A stretch of DNA of 64,000 nucleotides. Origin: Symbiodinium natans (taxonomy: Eukaryota > Sar > Dinophyceae > Suessiales > Symbiodiniaceae). The DNA is taken from contig CAJNDS010002346.1 in the NCBI GenBank assembly GCA_905221605.1, positions 62,001-126,000 on the forward strand, read 5' to 3'. A program made the position numbers and the translations under genes. The number at the start of each line of letters is the position of its first letter. Within the stretch, counting starts at the first letter, position 1. Positions 62,001-64,000 of the stretch are shown one piece after another. Below the pieces are notes generated by a model. It did not search any database, was not told where the DNA came from, and saw only the letters and a program-made list of their open reading frames with translations.

Positions 62001-63115
62001 GTTTTGCTGCTTTGCTCGTATGAAAGAATCGCTTGCTTCACTGACATGTAGTTTGTTCCTTCGGGCATTGTCAAAGTAAGGTGGTCTCGAATCGCCCTCG
62101 GTGAACATCGAAGCAAAACTCCCATCAACAAATCTCGATCGTAGGTCTTTCCTGAAGCGATCTCGTACTCCCGAACAAGGTTTTCCAGTGAACCAATCTG
62201 CTCCACCATGCTCTTGCCCCCATCGAAGTTGGGAAACATCCCAATCGCTTGACTGAGGGTTAGAGCTCGTTGTTTGGTGGCTGGTTGGTATTCCCAAAGC
62301 AAACTTTGATAGAGACGATACCCACATCGCTCCCTGCTCCAATTTCGAGACAGTTGTGTTGCTGCTCCCCGCATATACGAAGTCAGTATGTGGTAAAGCT
62401 TTGTCGAAAGTTCTCTCTCCACTGTAGTGAGAGTCGAAACATCGATCGGCGTTGCTCCCAGACTTTCAATCATACTTAGAGCTTCTGAGTACTGCGAATC
62501 GGCAAAACCTAGCCAATTCAGAAACTGATGTTTCCAGGTTGTAAAATCCGGTGGATGCTCTCCCGAGGCTTGTGGGTTCCAAACATCTGGTGCCTTGATC
62601 GCCTTTGTCGCACTTTCAATCCTTCGGTTCAGATCATCCGAACTGCTTGCTTGTTGCTCCAACCTTTGTAGCGCACTCATTCCAACTTGGGTCGCCCTTG
62701 TCAATGCAGTCAGAATTTCAGAAAGTTCTGTGGGTTGTTGGGGTGGTCCATTCTGCTGCATCCCTTGCACTGCAGAAAACTGTAACACGACAAGCACACA
62801 CAGCATCGCTCCTCTCTGTTGTTTTCTCACACAAGCACACGAACGCAAGTGATCTCTCCGTGCCCCTCTGCTCAAGCGCCTCCGAAAACATGAATGTTGC
62901 AATCTCCACAAACATGACTGACGACATGACTGCAAATGCACTGTCGCTTGCAAACATCCAATGCACAACATGATCGCACCTGATACTCCAAGCATAAGCA
63001 TCATTGCCATTGCTCCATTGTAATCGAATTGCATAGTCTTGGGGTCGTAGAGGTTCTTTGCTCCTGGAATACTGGTCCAAATCCACATCACCAATGGATC
63101 TCTTGTTCCATTCAT
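56021..63115 (-). CDS. Copia Gag-Pol polyprotein with C-terminal Ada-like domain, copy 2
   Basis: 2,364 residues from the ATG at 63,115. Hydrophobic segment 34-57; signal-like stretch 103-118; Gag about 120-390; Gly/Lys-rich 407-485; zinc knuckle C490-C493-H498-C503; protease DSGA 668-671; integrase with H1043, H1047, C1054, C1057 and candidate DDE residues D1086, D1144, E1184; acidic linker 1340-1520; RT with D1607 and HVDD (D1694, D1695); RNase H D1890, E1931, D1965; transmembrane 2120-2141; ten PQEPQEEG units 2148-2227; terminal H2328-x3-C2332-x23-C2356-x2-C2359 motif like the Ada zinc-binding domain. All pol motifs are intact, so it may be functional. Upstream ATGs are cut off by a 5-bp insertion in the 27-bp repeat. 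Confidence 0.96.
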   Translation of the reverse strand: MNGTRDPLVMWIWTSIPGAKNLYDPKTMQFDYNGAMAMMLMLGVSGAIMLCIGCLQATVHLQSCRQSCLWRLQHSCFRRRLSRGARRDHLRSCACVRKQQRGAMLCVLVVLQFSAVQGMQQNGPPQQPTELSEILTALTRATQVGMSALQRLEQQASSSDDLNRRIESATKAIKAPDVWNPQASGEHPPDFTTWKHQFLNWLGFADSQYSEALSMIESLGATPIDVSTLTTVERELSTKLYHILTSYMRGAATQLSRNWSRERCGYRLYQSLLWEYQPATKQRALTLSQAIGMFPNFDGGKSMVEQIGSLENLVREYEIASGKTYDRDLLMGVLLRCSPRAIRDHLTLTMPEGTNYMSVKQAILSYEQSSKTWDYQTVLKQKTLQNTASSSNADQGPAPMEVDAVYEKGGGKGNKGNKGNKGGKGSYSWSSFGAGFRQWRKGGRKGSYKGGKKGRGKGFHKGGKKGGKKGGKHGKGGKKGGGKKLDRDVCRFCKQRGHWGNECPNRNVREVQASEASTEVPHSTVESVTPSQSASQYRIRRVRNIDFHHIANTPPDGTEHYELSEVSEEEGDWFTRRIEVQGPECYYIGDESENKQDHESDELYQWYENSLERVQGGLGPPGGLEPLNQGGLEPLSQGGLEPLSQGGSEPLNVRMVQLDTKQHVVILDSGADVSLLPRRLSDAGVEVSTPTSLRLQDAQGGAMRVEGMRRAVLQFSSCSVTEDFVLSDTNNILLSLGRLLKNGWKFVSVGCKQRQGGETWGEETQAGELVSPDGKARVPVEYQRNSLRLTAEVRGVEQVRAVKVTLAYDFGKVPEKDWSLLPNGTPVHRHFGLEFVKPPTGTWKYRTTIVKVGNEWEVIEATELLERKSDLEDRIPGLLFRSEILTFLHRTPEYLDKCLVEEVAPEEAPKEEEKKMEEEPEWFGRERGAPEELQVPVPKGVVKQQGKAGGHQELELDMGSTIVVNGESLTATSEIEKLREGCRYLGLSVSGSKVKMFRRLCNYLTEDRDEDAEEVADRLRKQRPKARTRPGVPEPTEAEIEEHMATHMPMQPWCDFCAAAKSKQDHTPQSSEAKYEDPGKPVIQMDFMYMGQNSVSLIILDSWTRFSWAIPVPGKAPTKKLAEKVVKFSLEMNYISEEVLFAIDVEPATTALLDLIVAIRQKLGYKAGKYPNKPYHKGRTARVERHIQNLRRQSLTMIEMVEDRIGEKIPEDHALRAWAIHHAAWLFNRYHLHSGTQSTAFQLVYGRPYQGQILPFGEYVFGLAKPGGVKNRSLWTGGIWVGKDDRDMDVITSKDGIFTSRSVRRTQPAWRARETLQLQGSPWTKKAPRLGHTAHAAPLPRIVEEPGKEKEGGENEPEPAGDEAGSDVESSKHDTISDLLLSSGQPTPRSSSTDSNQGGGQKRETEGEEREEPAKASKTADAEEPPTKQQKTAESSPTSADPGSPKGSLFPPLYAGQVEEQEDETGYHEDDLWEERVWKECEEEYEADSEGEEEDEDRPPKVSEEELERLDAEAGKAELDKLANMKVVKTIKKEECSEEGKFLTLRTVFDWRKRDGVWKRRCRIVCREFRAGAQSTEETFSPTSGHAAVRMMFLFHLIYNWELTVLDIRDAFLQVTQKALMYADISPWIRTLLGLDEDHVWKVEKCLPGQRSAAEQWFTHLVEILKRLGFEQFVGIPSILKHRVKKIAVSIHVDDELVAGAKGEGRWLICELEKFFKLTVEGPFPSHRGSGEQLHYLKRTYEFLEEGILVTVSKKHYEKLKGLYKLGNRKPRQTPEHQLIGTVDNSKELEENECKKFRSALGTLLYISQDRWDLQHVTKCLASKMSKPTEQALTCLKQALLYVQGTEQLGFLLKYTKVGNKMMDAIYQREEQEEEDEEKKGTHSMEVFTDADWASDREARWSTSSVIVCVNAVPVLSYSRTQKATALSSAESEVLACSGGASEAMLLKKLWMFLAGKLLVEIRMDSSAGRQWMMRTGVGGLKHIDLRVLWLQRGVKNNSFKAKPVPTKLNIADLNTKRLGVSRRRFLMYHIGAMVWNGESHERYGKEEAMEHVAGEVCRSQVRALRATLLNERGSKTARAMYLTMMVNMISQIAGQPDDFGGREREEREFVFIYVKEVSGWIILFSVLLGGIFALLLFYMVEQKVNEGRQEPQEEGPQEPQEEEPQEPQEEGPQEPQEEGPQEPQEEEPQEPQEEGPQEPQEEGPQEPQEEGPQEPQEEGPQEPQEEFTIRRFVQKYCPPDEDDVQRTARAVNMYFRDAPEDSATGSGNGMPGISTVPASQIHVNDEELARRFQEWGMVNIIPMAQDVDEQLRAQPQYVYTPHGKRYHRPTCADVQRSERFTYSAAVHARLHYRPCGNCRPGTM
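56440..56677 (-). repeat. 24-bp coding repeat, 10 units (copy 2)
   Basis: Codes [16 protein letters not shown] between the transmembrane segment and the Ada-like domain. Two units more than copy 1. Confidence 0.92.
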
Positions 63116-63169
63116 AGTCTTGTCGGAGTAGAGGCTCTTGTTTGTACATAGGCCATAGAATTTTGATTC

Positions 63170-63275
63170 CTCCTGGTAGTCGATCTCTGTTTTCTCCTCC
63201 TGGTAGTCGATCTCTGCTGTAGTTTCTCCTCCTGGTAGTCGATCTCTGCTTTCTCCTTCTGGTAGTCGACCTCAT
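63170..63275 (-). repeat. 27-bp repeat at the ORF1/ORF2 junction with 5-bp insertion, copy 2
   Basis: Three full units; the middle one is 32 bp because of an extra GTAGT (plus). This breaks the frame from the upstream ORF2 ATGs. Confidence 0.9.
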
Positions 63276-64000
63276 CGTCCTGACCAATCTCCCCATTCAT
63301 CTTCCTCATTTCCAGGGTTTGGCTCCTCGCCCCTTTCTCGCATTCTTCTCCTTTCTGTTCTCCTCCAAGGAGAATTCGGGTAGAGCGTAGTGGCTTGCGT
63401 TGCTCCCACTCGCTTCGGTGGTGGTCCCTTTGGCTCTGGAGGTGGCGCCTTGCTTCCAGCAGGTCGTTCCTTCGGAGGTGGTCCTCTGGAACTGCTCCCT
63501 GGCTCATTTCTCGCATCTTCCATCCTGGGTTGTAGGGTCCCAGGCCCCGTCCTGGGTTGTAGGGTCCCAGGCCCCGTGTCTCGGCTGGAACTCGCTGTTC
63601 CACTGCTTTGGCTTCGCTGGCCGTACCTGGCTCGAAAGTATGCAACTCCACGAGCAAATTCCTTGGATTCCCTGGCTCTTGCTTCGTCTCCTGAAGGAAT
63701 TGCACCGGCACGTCTTGCAGCATACTCTTCCTCATTCCGGCGGATGTGTTCCGCCACTGCTGCGTTGCTGTCCAGCGTGTGAAGAGGAAGCTTCGTACCA
63801 CTCGGCATTGGGTCCGGAGGTGGACACTCTGGAGCTCGTTCTTCTCCTGGCGGTGGACACTCTGGAGCTTGCTCTGGTTCTGGGCCCGCTGGTGGCGGTG
63901 GCCCTCCTGACTTTGGAAACCGAACTGGTTCCTGCAAGGCTCGTTCCCTTGCTCGCCGTTGGATCCTTTCCGTCTCTGCTGCGAGTGCAGAGAGTCTCTC
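63272..64000 (-). CDS. Copia ORF1, copy 2 (intact where visible, 5' end outside window)
   Basis: The frame is open from the window edge to the stop at 63,272. It covers the proline-rich body (EPVRFPKSGGPPPPAGPEPE), an Arg/Glu-rich helix-prone stretch (AEHIRRNEEEYAARRAGAIP) and the C-terminus EDEWGDWSGR. It shows that the break in copy 1 ORF1 is a 4-bp insertion there. No known domain. The stop overlaps the ORF2 frame in a +1 relationship. Confidence 0.85.
   Translation of the reverse strand, partial: ERLSALAAETERIQRRARERALQEPVRFPKSGGPPPPAGPEPEQAPECPPPGEERAPECPPPDPMPSGTKLPLHTLDSNAAVAEHIRRNEEEYAARRAGAIPSGDEARARESKEFARGVAYFRARYGQRSQSSGTASSSRDTGPGTLQPRTGPGTLQPRMEDARNEPGSSSRGPPPKERPAGSKAPPPEPKGPPPKRVGATQATTLYPNSPWRRTERRRMRERGEEPNPGNEEDEWGDWSGR

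Larger units (their letters stand above)
55636..64000 (-). mobile_element. Ty1/copia LTR retrotransposon, copy 2 (5' end outside window)
   Basis: Same element as 27,903-36,961, offset by about 27.7 kb. It carries the 3' LTR, purine tract, full ORF2 and most of ORF1; the 5' LTR and primer site lie past position 64,000. Differences from copy 1 are a few substitutions, two extra 24-bp units, no 4-bp insertion in ORF1, no 1-bp insertion near the ORF2 3' end, and a 5-bp insertion plus one fewer unit in the 27-bp repeat. Confidence 0.96.

Overview
The window reads as nuclear DNA of a dinoflagellate-like protist (inference; Suessiales/Symbiodiniaceae would fit, species not determinable). Reasons: telomere-type TTTAGGG/CCCTAAA heptamers scattered in both orientations over tens of kilobases, almost no long host ORFs, short open islands of about 65-150 nt that look like exons, long Ty1/copia polyproteins with a Gly/Lys-rich Gag tail, and an APE-type LINE. 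There are no bacterial-style operons, no rRNA or tRNA that I can recognise, and no complete spliced-leader sequence.

Layout. 1-27,900: a field of interstitial telomere-like arrays, minisatellites, homopolymers and small inverted-repeat elements, with about twenty short exon-like islands between them. 27,903-36,961: a complete copia-type LTR retrotransposon on the minus strand, with identical 135-bp LTRs, a 5-bp target duplication (TTATC), a tRNA primer site and a purine tract. 36,967-46,258: unique and repetitive DNA, more small inverted-repeat elements, a 21-bp satellite at 41.8-42.15 kb and the largest C-type telomere-like array (42,425-42,534). 46,259-about 52,390: a minus-strand LINE (ORF1, APE-RT ORF2, a frameshifted C2HC tail interrupted by a 100-N gap, and a repeat-rich 5' leader) whose 3' end abuts a telomere-like array. 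52,390-55,635: minisatellites and local duplications. 55,636-64,000: a second, nearly identical copy of the copia element, running off the window.

How it works together. The two copia copies are recent (identical LTRs within copy 1, very few differences between copies) and carry complementary lesions. Their polyprotein is unusual: hydrophobic segments precede Gag, and after RNase H there is a transmembrane segment, a PQEPQEEG repeat and a terminal Ada-type zinc-binding motif. In the telomere-like field, many open islands are bounded by AG and GT (or GC) that fall in or next to the heptamers; GGGTTTAGGG itself contains both a donor (G|GTTTAG) and an acceptor (TTTAG|G). Many islands lie between CCCTAAA on the left and TTTAGGG on the right. 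I propose either introns whose ends are built from telomere-type repeats or exon fragments embedded in telomere-derived DNA; transcripts would decide. Strand calls for several islands are uncertain because both strands are open.
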